Source: Paguma larvata
Lineage: Eukaryota; Chordata; Mammalia; Carnivora; Viverridae
Direction of reading: 5' to 3'
DNA: 64,000 nt
NCBI GenBank assembly: GCA_030068075.1
Contig: CM057827.1
Span: 67,346,500-67,410,499, forward strand
Shown: positions 35,881-47,761 of the stretch, piece after piece
How the letters are laid out: each line of letters opens with the position of its first letter
Numbering within the stretch: the first letter of the stretch is position 1
The notes under the pieces: model-generated
Told to the model about the DNA's origin: nothing
Seen by the model: the letters and a program-made list of their open reading frames with translations, nothing else
Database searches by the model: none
Position numbers and translations under genes: made by a program

Positions 35881-35926
35881 ACAACCAATTAGGCTTGAAA
35901 AGTATGCTGCACAAGTCAATAAACTT

Positions 35927-35966
35927 GTTTGTTTGTTTGGTTGGTTGCTTGGTTGGTTTGGTTTTA
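35927..35966. repeat. (GTTT)/(GGTT)n tract
   Basis: Tandem GTTT then GGTT units. Simple repeat. Confidence 0.9.
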
Positions 35967-36011
35967 ACAAAACAAGAATCTAAAGGCCATAGGTTCAAGG
36001 AGATCTTCCAG

Positions 36012-36090
36012 CAATTACCCTGTGAATTTGGGCAAGTCATTTCATCCTTCCAAATCTCAGATTTGGAGGTTAGATTAGATATTTTAATCC
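36012..36090 (+). mobile_element. MIR SINE core fragment
   Basis: attaccctgtgaatttgggcaagtcatttcatcc matches the MIR core (tgtgaccttgggcaagtcacttaacc), followed by a weaker aaatctcagatttggaggtt. Confidence 0.7.
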
Positions 36091-36995
36091 TTTATTAGGC
36101 TAACAAATTTTATATAGTAAATTCCAGTATCGGAAGTAAATCCAGATTGGATACAATAAATATCAATCAGTCACTGACCCCGTTTCATGACTTTTTAAGA
36201 AGTGGCTATCATAACCTGCAGTGCATTTTCATTTATGGTTAAATTCTTATAAAATAAAAATTTAATTGCACAAAAATTTTATTAACTACTATTCCAAACA
36301 CTCATTATTTCACCTTCCTGCTTATAGTTAATTGCTTAATTAAGTAATTAAGTTGTTACATTACTCTAAAGGATTTTTGTAGTTAGAGGCCAGTGTTGGT
36401 TTCTTCTATTTTAATCACCCTATAGTCTCACCATATTTGGGCAGAACAAAGTGGATCACAGCAAGCTTTAATTTAGTTGCAGAAATGAATAATAAGGCAG
36501 GAGATCGGAGGTTAGGCTAGTGGGTGGATAATACTTAGGGCAAGATGGGGAACTACATCAGCATGTCTGTTTCTGGTCCAGGAAACCTGCAACTTTGATT
36601 AACCAAGTCTTGAAACTCAGGTCTTTGGTGCTGTAGGCCCAATCTAGAAGATGATATCCTACCCAAAACCTGCTTTTCAGATCTGGTGGCCCTTCAGCAT
36701 ACACACTACCCACCTGTCTCTTTATATGTACTCATAAAAGGAAGAGAGTCATTCATACTCCCATTACCCCACTTTTTGAGAACCTGTCATTTTATCTTCT
36801 AGCTCATCTCTCTTAATCTTGATGGTATTCCCAGCGACCAATCAACTTCCTTTTAAGTTTTAATGTCATCCAAAATAGGCAATATTTTTTCTCCTTCATT
36901 TGTCTTTTTATACTATTTCTCCCAAACAGATAATGTGGACCTCTGTGGTTTATTACATAAAATATTCCACGTACTGATTTATAAGTTATGAAGTA
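36091..36995. other. Unique non-coding stretch
   Basis: Includes a near-palindrome of TAAT units at 36328-36351 (ttaattgcttaattaagtaattaa). No gene or transposon recognised. Confidence 0.4.
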
Positions 36996-37008
36996 TGTGT
37001 GCACACAT

Positions 37009-37039
<31 letters not shown>
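36996..37039. repeat. (CA)n microsatellite
   Basis: gtgtgcacacatgcgcacac leads into a pure CA run. Likely length-polymorphic. Confidence 0.96.
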
Positions 37040-39399
37040 TCCAGATATTTGGATACCAATGCTTTGGATCAGTTGCCCATTTTAAGCCTCAGTAACTGTA
37101 CTCCATCCTGTCTTGCTTTATTATTTAACTCTTTGAGTTTAGTTGGGGTCTGAGTGTAATTTGAAGTAAAAGAAAATTAGCAATTTGGGGCGATCGTATA
37201 TTGCACTCACTCTGCAGAGAAGACTGAATATATTTTTAGGCACTGCATGTTTATAACCTAATTTTCCCTCATTACTTTACAGAGGTGACCTTGTTCTAAT
37301 ACCTTCGGCACCTGATGTTATAAAAGTGAAATTCTTTTCAAACCTGCTCTGTTAATGTGTTCCTGCTCAGAAACAAACGCAAGATAACATTAACATTCCT
37401 GCCACAAAATACCTGCTAATTTGCTTGCAGTGAAGATAGAAAGCTTTTCATTACATATCACAAACTTCATTTATGTAGAATGAGTCACCAGGCTTGCTGA
37501 AAAGCCAATGAGCTTCTAATCTCTAATGGTGCCTTCAGCTCTAACATCAATCCTCCTAGTTCAACTCATCTTTTATCAGCTATTCAGTCTTTTTTTTTTT
37601 TAATTTCTATCCTGTTACAAAATTGTGTTGTTCATCTGTCAAAACAGCTTTGATTTATGCTTTTTTTATATTACAGTTTCAGAGAAGAAAACACACACAC
37701 AGAGGAATATGCTATTTTCTCATTAAGGTCAGAATAAAATCTATGCAACAGAAAATGAACAACTTGGTTTGAAACAAATGATGACATTACTAAATTCATA
37801 AAAGTTGCATTCCTGATCTTAAATTCTGCTTGATGTGTCCCTCCATGTTGTTTCTTTTGAAAATGATCTGCAGAGACCTGTGCAGAATTATATGCCATCT
37901 TTAAACACAAGAAAAAAATAGAAAGAAGCTCTCAATGCCTTGGTATGTCCTAAACATACTAAGACAATGGCTTTTCAATTATGGTTATTCTATTAAAGTC
38001 ATATCCTAATGGCATACTAACATTGATGAAGTCCTCTCTTAGTCTCTCGGAACTTCCCTAAAGATTAACCCTGGGGAGCTACTTTGTGTCAATCTTAGAT
38101 CATTTCCCAAAGACAGAAAAATTTGTGCTTTATCTATCATACTGTAACTATAGACTTTTATTAAATACATTTAATGGATAGTCTTACTTATTACATATAA
38201 AATTTCCTAAGAGTTTTAGGGACTCAGAAAACCTCACTGAGAAGAAGCTCTTTTGCAGTGGCAGAATTAGGTAGCAAGTTAAGTCAAATTTAATAATCTT
38301 GAAGGTACAAAGTCAATAAAAGTCAGGCAAAGAATGTGTGTATAGAAGATTGAAGATATTCTGTCATTGTTTTAGTGGTATATTATGCAAACTTAAGAGC
38401 AGATTTTTTTCCTTTTCTTTTCAGCACCAAAGATATTTTATCCTTCCCAACAGGTGAACACAGAGACATTTCCTTGCTGTAAGCAGCAGAGCCTGAAGTC
38501 ATTATGCCCAGGTTGTTGTACCCTAGACCCTGATAGGTCTTCATGGCATCTTGATAAAAAACTCAAGGCTCAATGAAGCTCCAGAGAGAAGGCTCCCTAG
38601 AATGAGGTCCAGTCTTATTTTTCTGCAGAAAAAGTATACACCTCTTTACAGAGTGACTGTTCTGTGTGATTAAAAATGATATAAAGATGAAATAAAACAT
38701 ATAGTAACCAGCTGGTTCCAAGGGACAATGAAGTTATTAATACCAAAGGTCTTGTAATTCTAATCCAGACCTTCTTCACAAGTTTCATACCTCAAATTAT
38801 ATCTTCTTTAGCTTAGAATTCAGGAATGTGTACACACAAAGATTATATGGAAATAATACCCTTAACACGAAGGTTTCCTGCTTTCCAAATGTCAGCTCCA
38901 GTAAATGCACAAGATCCATCTCATCCTCAGTTTTTCTAAATAAGCATTCTTCCTTAAGACCACAAATTTCCCCAATATTAAATCCTTTATTTCTTCCACA
39001 TCACCCAGTTATTACATAGAACAAAAAACTTCTGATTCCTTAATTTTCTTGACTACTTATTTACTTACATCAGATATTTTTATGCCCAAATGAACACTAC
39101 TTCAGTAAATTTGATGCTGACAGAAATAGAATCTATTCTGAAACAATCTACAATGATGTTTGTGTGGAGGATTTTGCCCTCCTTTCCTTGTCCAAAACCT
39201 TCATTTCTTTCTGGGAAAATTTTCAACCCTGGGAAATTTACATTAAAATTACCATAATAATAGTATGCAGCCTATATCACTACACACTTACCAATGTGTT
39301 TATACATATGCCTTTCAGGTCCCTATAACGATACTATGAAGCAGAGAAGCTATGTGGTCAACTGATAAATTGTCAGCACTGGGGTAAATCGGGAGGAAT
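37040..39399. other. Repeat-poor stretch; candidate conserved non-coding DNA
   Basis: About 2.3 kb with no recognisable transposon, apart from a T10-T12 run near 37590 and a short CA at 37689. The part at 37260-37560 has balanced composition and several TAAT/TTTGC motifs of the kind seen in developmental enhancers. That is inference only. Frames at 37671-37910 and 38828-39019 show no domain. Confidence 0.35.
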
Positions 39400-39530
39400 T
39401 CTGATTCATAATTCAAAAGATCTGAGTACTAGCTGTAGCTTCACTAATTTTAAACACAGGTATGGATAAGTCACATAATTTCTATGAACCTCAGTTTCTT
39501 CAGTCACTAATTTAACTAATGAAAACAAAT
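39400..39530 (+). mobile_element. MIR SINE
   Basis: gtactagctgtagcttcac, gataagtcacataatttct and gaacctcagtttcttcagtc align with the MIR sense core (actagctgtgtgacc, caagtcacttaacctct, agcctcagtttcctcatc). Confidence 0.78.
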
Positions 39531-39811
39531 TATGAGCCATAGGTTGTCTGGAAATGATCAAAATATAACCTATACCTTCAAGTTATGATATCATGGAGAC
39601 TCCTATATTTAAGACTACCTCTATGATACTAGATATATAAATTAAAGTTTGTAAGATCAATGTATGCAAAATTATGTGAGAAATACCCTTGCCAAACACT
39701 GTGTAGACTAAATGAAATAAGAAAAAAGGAAATTTGAAAATGGTACACATATTATGAAAGTGCAAACTATTATTGTCAGACATAATTCTAGGAAACAGTC
39801 CTAGGGGCAGA

Positions 39812-40242
39812 GGGCAAAGTCATGGCCCCCAAAGATGCCCACATTCTAATCTCTGGAACCTATGAATATGTTACCTACATTACAAAAGGGGTTTTGCAGG
39901 TATGTTTAGATTAAGGGGTATGGGATGGGGAGAGTATCTCGGATTATCTGACTGATCCCAATCTATGATTCTATCTTTCATAATAGAAGAAGGAAGCAGA
40001 AGAATTCAGCGTGATGAGACGGCTGAGTCAATGAGTCTGTGGATGGCCTCTGGAAGCTACAGACTACAGAAACAGACTCTCCCCTAGAAGCTCCATGAGG
40101 GAAAGTAGTCTTTATCCTGGTTTTAGCCCACTGGCACTCACGTTGGACTTCTAACCTACAAAACTATAAGATAATACATAGGACTGTTGAAAGTCCCTCA
40201 ACTTATAGTAATTTGCCACAGCAACCATACAAAACTAATATA
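39812..40242 (+). mobile_element. MLT1-type LTR (ERVL-MaLR)
   Basis: Sense-orientation LTR: gtcatggcccccaaagatgccc, acattctaatctctggaacctatgaatatgttacc, aaaggggttttgcagg, cggattatctgactgatcccaa, gcctctggaagctac, gttggacttctaacctacaaaactataagataat, and an end at gcaaccatacaaaactaata. Nearly full length and non-coding. No internal MaLR sequence adjoins it, so it is a solo LTR. Confidence 0.87.
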
Positions 40243-40548
40243 TCGGGCATGAAGCTGTTTAATGTTAGACTGAAGTTATTCCTAGAACTCAGCCTCGAAG
40301 AATCAAAGGCAGACCAGGTGGGTTACTACTCTGGAAGGCACTTTGAGACCAAGAACACAAGGGAGAGTATGGGTCATGAAAGAGACGCAGGGTGAATGAG
40401 ACACAGGGTGAGTCTAAGAACAGAAAACATACATGAAGCATAACTGATCTATTCGAATATTATTAGGCATCTCTTGTAAACATGATCATATGCCAGAAGT
40501 TTTAAGGAATATACAAAAGGTAAACCCCATGTATGTTCTTAAATATAG
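40243..40548. other. Unique non-coding stretch
   Basis: Nothing recognised in these 300 bases. Confidence 0.45.
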
Positions 40549-42340
40549 TTTTTTTTTTTTTTTTTGCTTTTAATTTTTTGCCAAGGGCCACCCTACTCCA
40601 AAACACATTTCTTTTTCCACTGAAGACAGATCTCATGGAACTCCTTAGCAAGTAAGACCGCTGATGGGAGATACCTGGGGACCTGTCTCCCACAGAGGCC
40701 ATGAGTCTCTTCCTAGCACAGACCCACAAGGGAACCAAGGTACACTTTTTCCTCACTGCATCACATGTGCAGTTTAAGAAAACTCTTCTCCAGGAAGATA
40801 GCCTGCTGGGCTAGAGCTTCCCGTCTACACACGGGCCTAGGATCCACGAAGCCTGAGGGCAGGAAAAGCACAGGGAAGAAAGAGGGCTTGATAGGGTACT
40901 CTGGATCAACAGCTTGGCTCCCTGGGCTCCTCCCCTAGTTGGAGAGGTGGGATGTACTGAGAATTTGGGCCACAGGCAGGGCCTCATGATACACACACAG
41001 GGATAAAAGGGCACATCCTGCTCCAAAACAGCCTAGCTCATTCCTCTGACTTCAGCTCTCATGAAATCAGGGAGCCAGTTCTCCAAGGATCTTGGATTGG
41101 GAATCAAGACTGAGAGACAGAACCTTAGTCCAATAAAAACAAGAGGTCCAGGGGCGCCTGGGTGGCTCAGTCGGTCAAGTGTCCGACTTTGGCTCAGGTC
41201 ATGATCTCATGGTTCGTGAGTTAGAACCTGGTGTCAGGTTCTGTGCTGATAGCCCGAAGCCTGTACCTGCTTCAGATTCTGTGTCTCCCTCTCTCTCTGC
41301 CCCCCACCCCCTCAAAAATAAACTATAAAAACAATGTTTTTAATCTTTAAAACAAAAGAAGAGGTCCAAACATAACCATCATTCAAATCCCTTAACCAAT
41401 GGATCAGTGTGAGAAACGCTGCCTCAGGGAGATGGCTTGGTGAGCAAAGGCAGGCTCTGCTCCACAGAGGGTGACGGCCAAAAGTGGGGTGTGGGTGGCC
41501 AAGAATGAGCCTCCGTGACTCCACGTCTAGGCTCCACATCAACTCTCAGGTTCAGGAACTGGGATGAACAGGGCCCACGGTGGACATTTCTGGGGCATTC
41601 ACAGGAATGCCAAGGTCAACCCCTCACCAAAACCCAAGTTACCAGTTCCCCTAAAGTCAGGTCTCACAGGAACTCCTAAAACTTATAGTCCCATTATGGC
41701 CAGGAAGTTTGCGGATGAGGGAAACCTTGGAGACCTGAATCCCACAGGTTCCCTTACGTTCCCCAGGCACAGGGCTGCATGGGGTCATACACAAACCTTC
41801 TGCCCTTCTCAGCATTGTAAGTGCAGTTCAGGTGACCCCTAACCACAGGAAAAGGAGCTGATGGACGGGGTGTATGCACACAAACCTAGAGGTCCTGGAA
41901 TGCCCTGTGCCTGACGTCGGTGAAAAGCTGGCCCTAGAGAAACCGCAGGAAGGTTTCCTTTGTTAGTCCCAGGGTCTTACCTTTTAGAGCTACTTGGGGT
42001 CAGAGGCAGCGATGTGTGGAGGAAGCAAGGGGCAGCCAGCTTGCAGCCGGCTCCAAAATGTAGGAGCCAATTCAGAAGGTCAGATCTCGCGAAATCTCCA
42101 GACCAGAATCTCGCACGCACCTGTTAAGTCCTGGGAACTCCTTAGTTTTGCCATCCTGGGCAAGTGGGCTGATGAGAGACACCTGGGAGGCCTGACTCCC
42201 ACAGAGGTCCGGCGTGTTGAACCAGCCTGCAGCCACCCTAGGTCTAACTCAAACGACCTTTCCCTCTCCTAATCACTAGCCCTCAGCACCATGAAGATGG
42301 CCTCCGGAGTCCAGTTAAGGAAAGACCAGCAATACAGGAT
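40549..42340. repeat. GC-richer block with three diverged copies of an unassigned unit
   Basis: Begins with T17 (40549-40565). Copy A is about 40581-40780, copy B about 41610-41830, and copy C about 42080-42215. All share ggaactcct, a gctgatg/gcggatgag block, acctgg, and gacctg...cccacagaggtcc. A and B also share ccaagg...ccaaaac upstream and a gtgcagtt motif about 75 bp downstream. CpG and GC content are higher than in the flanks. Frames of 71-92 codons exist on both strands (for example 41564-41842, 41994-42272, 40811-41026), but they do not agree in frame between copies and look non-coding. A SINE is inserted at 41151-41358. If the T run is a poly-A tail, the block is a minus-strand retrocopy. 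A tandem array of some low-copy repeat is the alternative. I do not recognise the family. Confidence 0.5.
41151..41358 (+). mobile_element. Felid-type SINEC, nested
   Basis: ggggcgcctgggtggctcag head retains the CpG of the consensus. Linker gctcaggtcatgatctcatgg, body cttcagattctgtgtctccc. Duplication aagaggtcca at 41141-41150 and 41359-41368. Intact CpG suggests a young copy. It sits inside the unassigned GC-richer block and so postdates it. Confidence 0.95.
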
Positions 42341-42954
42341 ACCAGTGGTAAATCTTATAAAATAAAGTATAAATTATACACAGAATGAGCTCTGTGAATC
42401 CACAGATAAGATTATTTGACAAAGGGAGTCGTGAAGATAGGGATGTGAAATAGCTACAAAGGTTACAAAGTCTGATGGCAACTAGGACATTAAAAAAAAA
42501 AAAGGTAAACTATGGTGAATGAGAAGATTACTACCTTAACTTCTCACTGCAGCTAGGGGATTTCAATGCTTATCTTTTTGTATATATTGGATGCCCATGA
42601 AAGATTTCCTTTATACAGAGATGTAAACAAACCTTTTTGAATAATTTGACAACCACTGCAGTAACTAACTGGAAACAAGTGAACAGAATGAAGCTTGGAT
42701 ATCCCACCAATACTTTACCAGGAATGTAAAAGTGGAACAGAGACATCGGTTGTAATAGCCCAAGTTCAAGGTTAATGGGGGAAGCAATGAAAAAGACAAA
42801 TCCAGTAGATTAAAAAAAAAAAAGGGAGGAGGTGAATGAAAGAAAGGAAGAAAGACAAGAATTTAGTACCACTTGATCATGATTTGATAAGTCACTGACT
42901 TGAAGGACAAGGTACATACCACTGCCATTATTCTCTCAGTAGCAACACTGGATT
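42341..42954. other. Unique non-coding stretch
   Basis: AT-rich with short A runs (42491-42504, 42811-42823). Nothing else recognised. Confidence 0.4.
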
Positions 42955-43146
42955 GAAAATATTAACGAATTTAATCCTCATAACAATTGTAGGAGGTGGC
43001 TGGTATCAGTATTCCTGTTTTACTGGTAAGAAAACTGAGGTGGCAGCAGGCCAAATAATTTGCCCAAGGTCACCTGGTTAGCTCTTGGAGGGGCCAGCAT
43101 TCAAATTCAGGCTGTGTGGCTCTGGGGCCGTGTTCCCAGGCACTGT
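42955..43146 (-). mobile_element. MIR SINE, well preserved
   Basis: The plus strand is a clear MIR complement: tttaatcctcataacaattg, ttttactggtaagaaaactgagg, aaataatttgcccaaggtcacc, ttcaaattcaggctgtgtgg and cactgtgctac. It covers core and tRNA-related part almost completely. Confidence 0.92.
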
Positions 43147-44414
43147 GCTACAGAGGCTGGAGTACTTGTTTGAGAAAGAGAGCAACTTTTATTTTGAACA
43201 CGTGAGACTTGCGGCAAGTGAAACAACCTCTGTGGTACATTTTGCTATCATTACAGGAAGATCACAGAACATTGCTGCTGTGTAGAGCAAGGATGACCCT
43301 GACAAGTGATAAATCTAGATACAACTAAATTATTGTTTGACTCAACAGGACATCTTGACTTTTGCTGAATGCACTGAGAACTGTAATATTATTTCATTAT
43401 CACTAAACTATAGCAATTCATAAAGGAATTAGAGAGAGAGCTACTTCCCTAGGGACAGTCATGCCATATGGCTGTTATAGAAATAGTTTTAAACAACATC
43501 AAATCTAAGCACTGTTATTGAAATCTCTTCATACCACACGATGTAGAATTCCTAAGGGGTCAATAGAAACACTAAATAAACCCCTGTAACAAGAAAATTA
43601 TCTGACGACGTATTACTTGGCTATTATTAAAAACAACAACTACAACAATTGTATTTGACTTTTTAAAATGTAGGTTAAATCCTCCTTAAGATTTAGTTAC
43701 CAAACTATCACTGATAACAAGAAAAATAACAGATATTAGTTCCAACTCAGGTACAGAATTTCTGGTATATAATTAGAGACCTGCAAACTCATGTGTAGGC
43801 AAGAGATGCCTCATTACCCACAGGTAGTTGACAAAATGCTTTACCACCTGCATACTGCCTGTTAAATTTAGATCAAGATTGACAAAGTATTTTTTTTCCT
43901 GTGGTGCTGGTAATTCAAAAGCCAAAACTTCTAAGACTCCCTTGCCCTAGTTTCACTTTTTATTTATTTATTTTTATTTATTTATTTTATTTCATTTTAT
44001 TTTTTTTGAAAAGTCTTCCTTCATAGAAGCCTTTAGAACTCTGTGAAACTTTTTTCCCCTCCTATACCTTTGCTGTTTGGAATTCCACTTCTGAGTTACA
44101 ACTATGTGAAAGCTTTAAGATAACCACAAAAACAAAAGTGTGGCATCAAATTGAACCTGACCTTCTGGCAGGGAGGATGGAACAAAATCTCTCCTTTAAA
44201 TCCCTCCAGTATTTGGTGAATCTTCTAATCCTAAAGAGCTGACTCTTATTGATTCTTTTTGTGTTATAAAAGAAATATCATATCTGAAGAAATTTCTTTT
44301 ATAAAAAGTCTGGAGATTCTCAGCTACTTCGTTGAGAAGAATTCTAATGCTGAATAAAGAGTCGATAATAAGTACCAAAAGAAGGACTCTGACCATATGG
44401 AGAAAAACATATAG
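43147..44414. other. Unique stretch with (TTTA)n
   Basis: No gene or named transposon. A TTTA/TTTAT tract lies at 43956-44008. Confidence 0.45.
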
Positions 44415-44425
44415 AGGAATCTTTC

Positions 44426-44479
44426 TTTTTTTTTTCTTAATTTATTTTTTTTAATTTTTTTTAGCATTTTTATTATTTT
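44426..44479 (-). mobile_element. Tail-only retroinsertion (poly-A remnant)
   Basis: A 54-bp T-rich segment flanked by a perfect 11-bp direct repeat aggaatctttc (44415-44425 and 44480-44490). The text tttttttagcatttttatt resembles the complement of the SINEC/L1 tail. It is best explained as an extremely 5'-truncated minus-strand retroelement in which only the tail was copied. Confidence 0.75.
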
Positions 44480-44490
44480 AGGAATCTTTC

Positions 44491-47339
44491 ATTTCCTTCA
44501 AATTTCATCTTGAAACAGCTCATGGCTTTCCAACATACACTATATCTGGCTGTAGAATCCGAGTTTCTATCATAAAAAGATTGAGAGAATTCTCAAATGC
44601 TGAGAATAACTCACAGGTAAATTGACCTAAACACATTAGGATGCCTGTCTATCTATAGAGGCGTATATGCATATATACATATGTATATGATTGCTTTTCT
44701 TACCATACGTTAATTGGTTTAATTTAATTTTTCAAACATGTATATAAGAACATTCATTATGCATCCATTCCTTATTTGATTTGCCAACCATTCAGCATTT
44801 TCCACACATGTAAACTATGATTTTCGAGTTTGAAGTCCCAGCTGCCATTCACTCTGGAAGTGAAGGAATTGTCTGGGGAGCTCTAAGGTCACTCAGTTGC
44901 ATCTGAGTCGCTGAGCTCAGATCCAGGCGGAACAGAATGTGGCTCTTCTCCCAGTGGACTTCTTTTTTAGTGCACGCTGCTTTTAATATTCGCACTCTCC
45001 CTGGGGTCTAACTGGGTTACACTCAAAGTCCAGCTCAGCACAGTGGCCAGATTTCTTATACTCTTGAGGCTATTGTGAACTACATTAATGTTTAAAATAT
45101 GGATACTGAACCCCATAGATCACAGGAATAAATCCTACAACGTCACAATTTTTAAAAAAGCCTTTCTGTAGACATGTCCTGTAAGTAAACTGTTTAAAGA
45201 ACTTGAAGTAGTAAGTGACTTAGTTATAAGAATATAGTTATTGTTTTCCAGTCTTACCTACAATGTGGGCCCAAGGCAAGGATATCAAGTACAGTGCAAT
45301 AAGGAATCTGTAATGTAATCACTTAGTGTCTAGTGAAATATTCTTTAATAGAGCTCAATTGGAAGATACAATGTCTTTATAAATTTCCTTCTAAACACCG
45401 GCATTTATACCCAACCTAGGGATAATTCCCAAACTAATTAGTTACACCAAAAAATACAATAAATTCTAAAATAGCCAAGATCTATAGCAGAAAGGCCCCG
45501 GTTGTCATTCTACTTCATCAACAATGATAGATTTTAAACCCCCTATTTAAAACTAAAATTAAAAAAAAAAGTATTGAGGGGGGAACACTGTTAAAGTATT
45601 TGTGAAAGAAGTAATGGAAAGTAAAATGTCATGAACAAGAAGAAGAATATGAGTTTTTGGGATTGCACTTAACAACCCAAAGTGAAGCATGTCATTGTAA
45701 TTCTTGGAGAGATATTGAGAAAACTAAAAACCTTAATTTTCTGTCTTTCTATGAAACAACACCTAAATAGACTTAGGAGAAATTCTATTCTCTTACAAGA
45801 GAATTATGTGATTACTTTTAAGAATTGCATGAAGAAGAAATAGAAACCCATTTAGTTTTTTCATACAGAGGAAATTTAACATAGAGAATTGATTAAACCA
45901 GTGATAAAACAAACAAAAAAAAAAGTTGAGAGCCACACTGAGTAACATGAAGCACCACAAATTCTAGCAACAGCAGGAAGACATCAACTACTCCTAAGGC
46001 AAAAGCAGACCATGAGAGGGAATGGTATAAAAAAAGCAAGAAGATAGAGTTGTCTAAGGGGCATTAGCATCTACTACTTGGCAGGCAGAAGCAGGAACCA
46101 TGGAACACTGACGGTCTGTCTACCAGGAGCAGGAACCCATATGGACAGGTAGTCACTGCTAGGAGAGCTATATAGGCAGATAAAGAGTGGGGGAAATACC
46201 CTGATTTATTCTTTCACACCCATCAATGCCTGCAACTTGCTGAATGTAACCACAGGTCAATAGACATGAAAATCCGTGATACAGAGCAAAGCAAGAGAAT
46301 GGGAGAAACAGACTAGCAACCAAATGGGCAAATAATTAGCATAGGAATGATAAGAAATGAAAAAATTTAAAATCCATAAATATCAGTTCATCCACCTTCT
46401 TACTTGTTCCAAAGCATTCATAGCCAGGAACAGTTCTGAAAAATGTCTATGCCTATGACGAAAACAAAATCCTTTACTTGTAGTCTGATCACATCTAACG
46501 CTCGCCGATTTGGCTGTCATCCTTTTTACAGTATCTCTTTAGTTGTGAAGTGCATTTGGTGACCTTAGTTATTATTTTATTTGATTGGCTATAGAAGCTA
46601 AATACTCTTTAAGTTCATTCCTGAGTGGTTATCTTTAAGCATGAAGAAAAAGACTGATATTGAGATGCCATGGCAGAAACCTAGAGAACTTATAGTTTCA
46701 ACACCCTTTAAGTATTTGTCAAGTGCTCTGTCTATAGACTTTTATGTTTCTCGTTAGTGTGGAAGAGTAAAGAATATTTAATCAAAGCTATTCTCAATAC
46801 AATAAGCTTCAAGTCATAAACCCAGTCCATATGCATTCTGCATAGAGCACCACCTTCCATTTTGCATAAACATTTCCAGGATTCCAACTATTTATCTCTG
46901 AAATCATGTGGAAAGGATTTACTACCTCCCTTCCTGAGAGCTAATACCAGATTTTACTCATATAAAAATACCATTGACTTTCAGTCTCTTTTCTGTTCTA
47001 AATGTTCTAATTCTCTGTATCTAACTCATTAAGAGTATATTGTGATGGGTTTTTTCGGCTTTGAATTATGGTCTTAAGCCAGTTTTTTCGTACTGATAAT
47101 GTGGCTGTTTTTCATCCCAGCCAAATCCAATTAATTTTTCAAGAAAAATTTCAAGGCATATTATATCAAAGCTTTTACTCCAGTTAAAAACAAAATTCAG
47201 GAATGGAAAACAGCTGTGTGCCTTTCTCCGCTGTTTCTTTTATTTCCTCTAAGGTCTGTTGTTTGTTCTTATGCTAGCACAGTTTCTATACAATTTGGTG
47301 CTTGTTTGATTTGGGGGGTGGATATTGATGGGTGTTTTC
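44491..47339. other. Long repeat-poor stretch
   Basis: About 2.8 kb without a transposon I can name. 44820-45020 is more GC-balanced than its surroundings. 45880-46280 may be an old repeat of unknown family. No coding frame above 60 codons without overlap. Confidence 0.4.
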
Positions 47340-47761
47340 TGTATTAGTTGGGGTTCTTCAAATAGAACCAATAGGATATATGTATGTGTGCATACAAATG
47401 TGTGTGTGTTTAAGGAATTGAGTTATACGATTAGGGGAGCTGGCAAGTTGGAAATTTGCAGGGCAGGCCGGCAGGCTAGAAATTCTAGTAAGGGTTGATG
47501 TTTCAGTCTCAAGTCCAGGGTAATCTCCATGCAGAATTCTTTCCTCTTCAGTGGACCTCAGCTTTTTCTCTTAAGGCCTTCAATTGACTGCATAAAGCCC
47601 ACCCACATAATGGATGGGAATCTACTTTATTCAAAGTCTATTGATTTAAATTTTAATCATGTCTAAATAATGACTTCACGATAACATGTAGACTGGACTT
47701 TGACTAAAACTAATCGGGCACCATGGCCTCATCAAGTTGACACCTAACTTTAACTATCACA
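47340..47761 (-). mobile_element. Solo ERVL LTR, MLT2-type (second copy)
   Basis: Opens tgtattagttggggttcttc, carries tagaaccaataggatatatg, taaggaattgagttatacg, gactgcataaagcccaccca and gcctcatcaagttgacac, and closes ctttaactatcaca. TG...CA ends. Outside bases ttttc (47335-47339) and ctttc (47762-47766) agree at 4 of 5 positions. Same family group and orientation as the copy at 17365, but more diverged from it than recent duplicates would be. No internal region. Confidence 0.85.

Noticed and set aside
41564..42272. Two 92-codon frames (41564-41842 and 41994-42272) as repeats of one protein
   Set aside because: Short stretches look alike (FADEGNLGDLNPTG and WADERHLGGLTPTE), but the third copy is not open in that frame and the similarity is equally good at DNA level. 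A repeated DNA unit explains it better.
45880..46280. Possible old LTR
   Set aside because: Some phrases felt familiar, but no ordered set of diagnostic blocks or LTR ends could be found.
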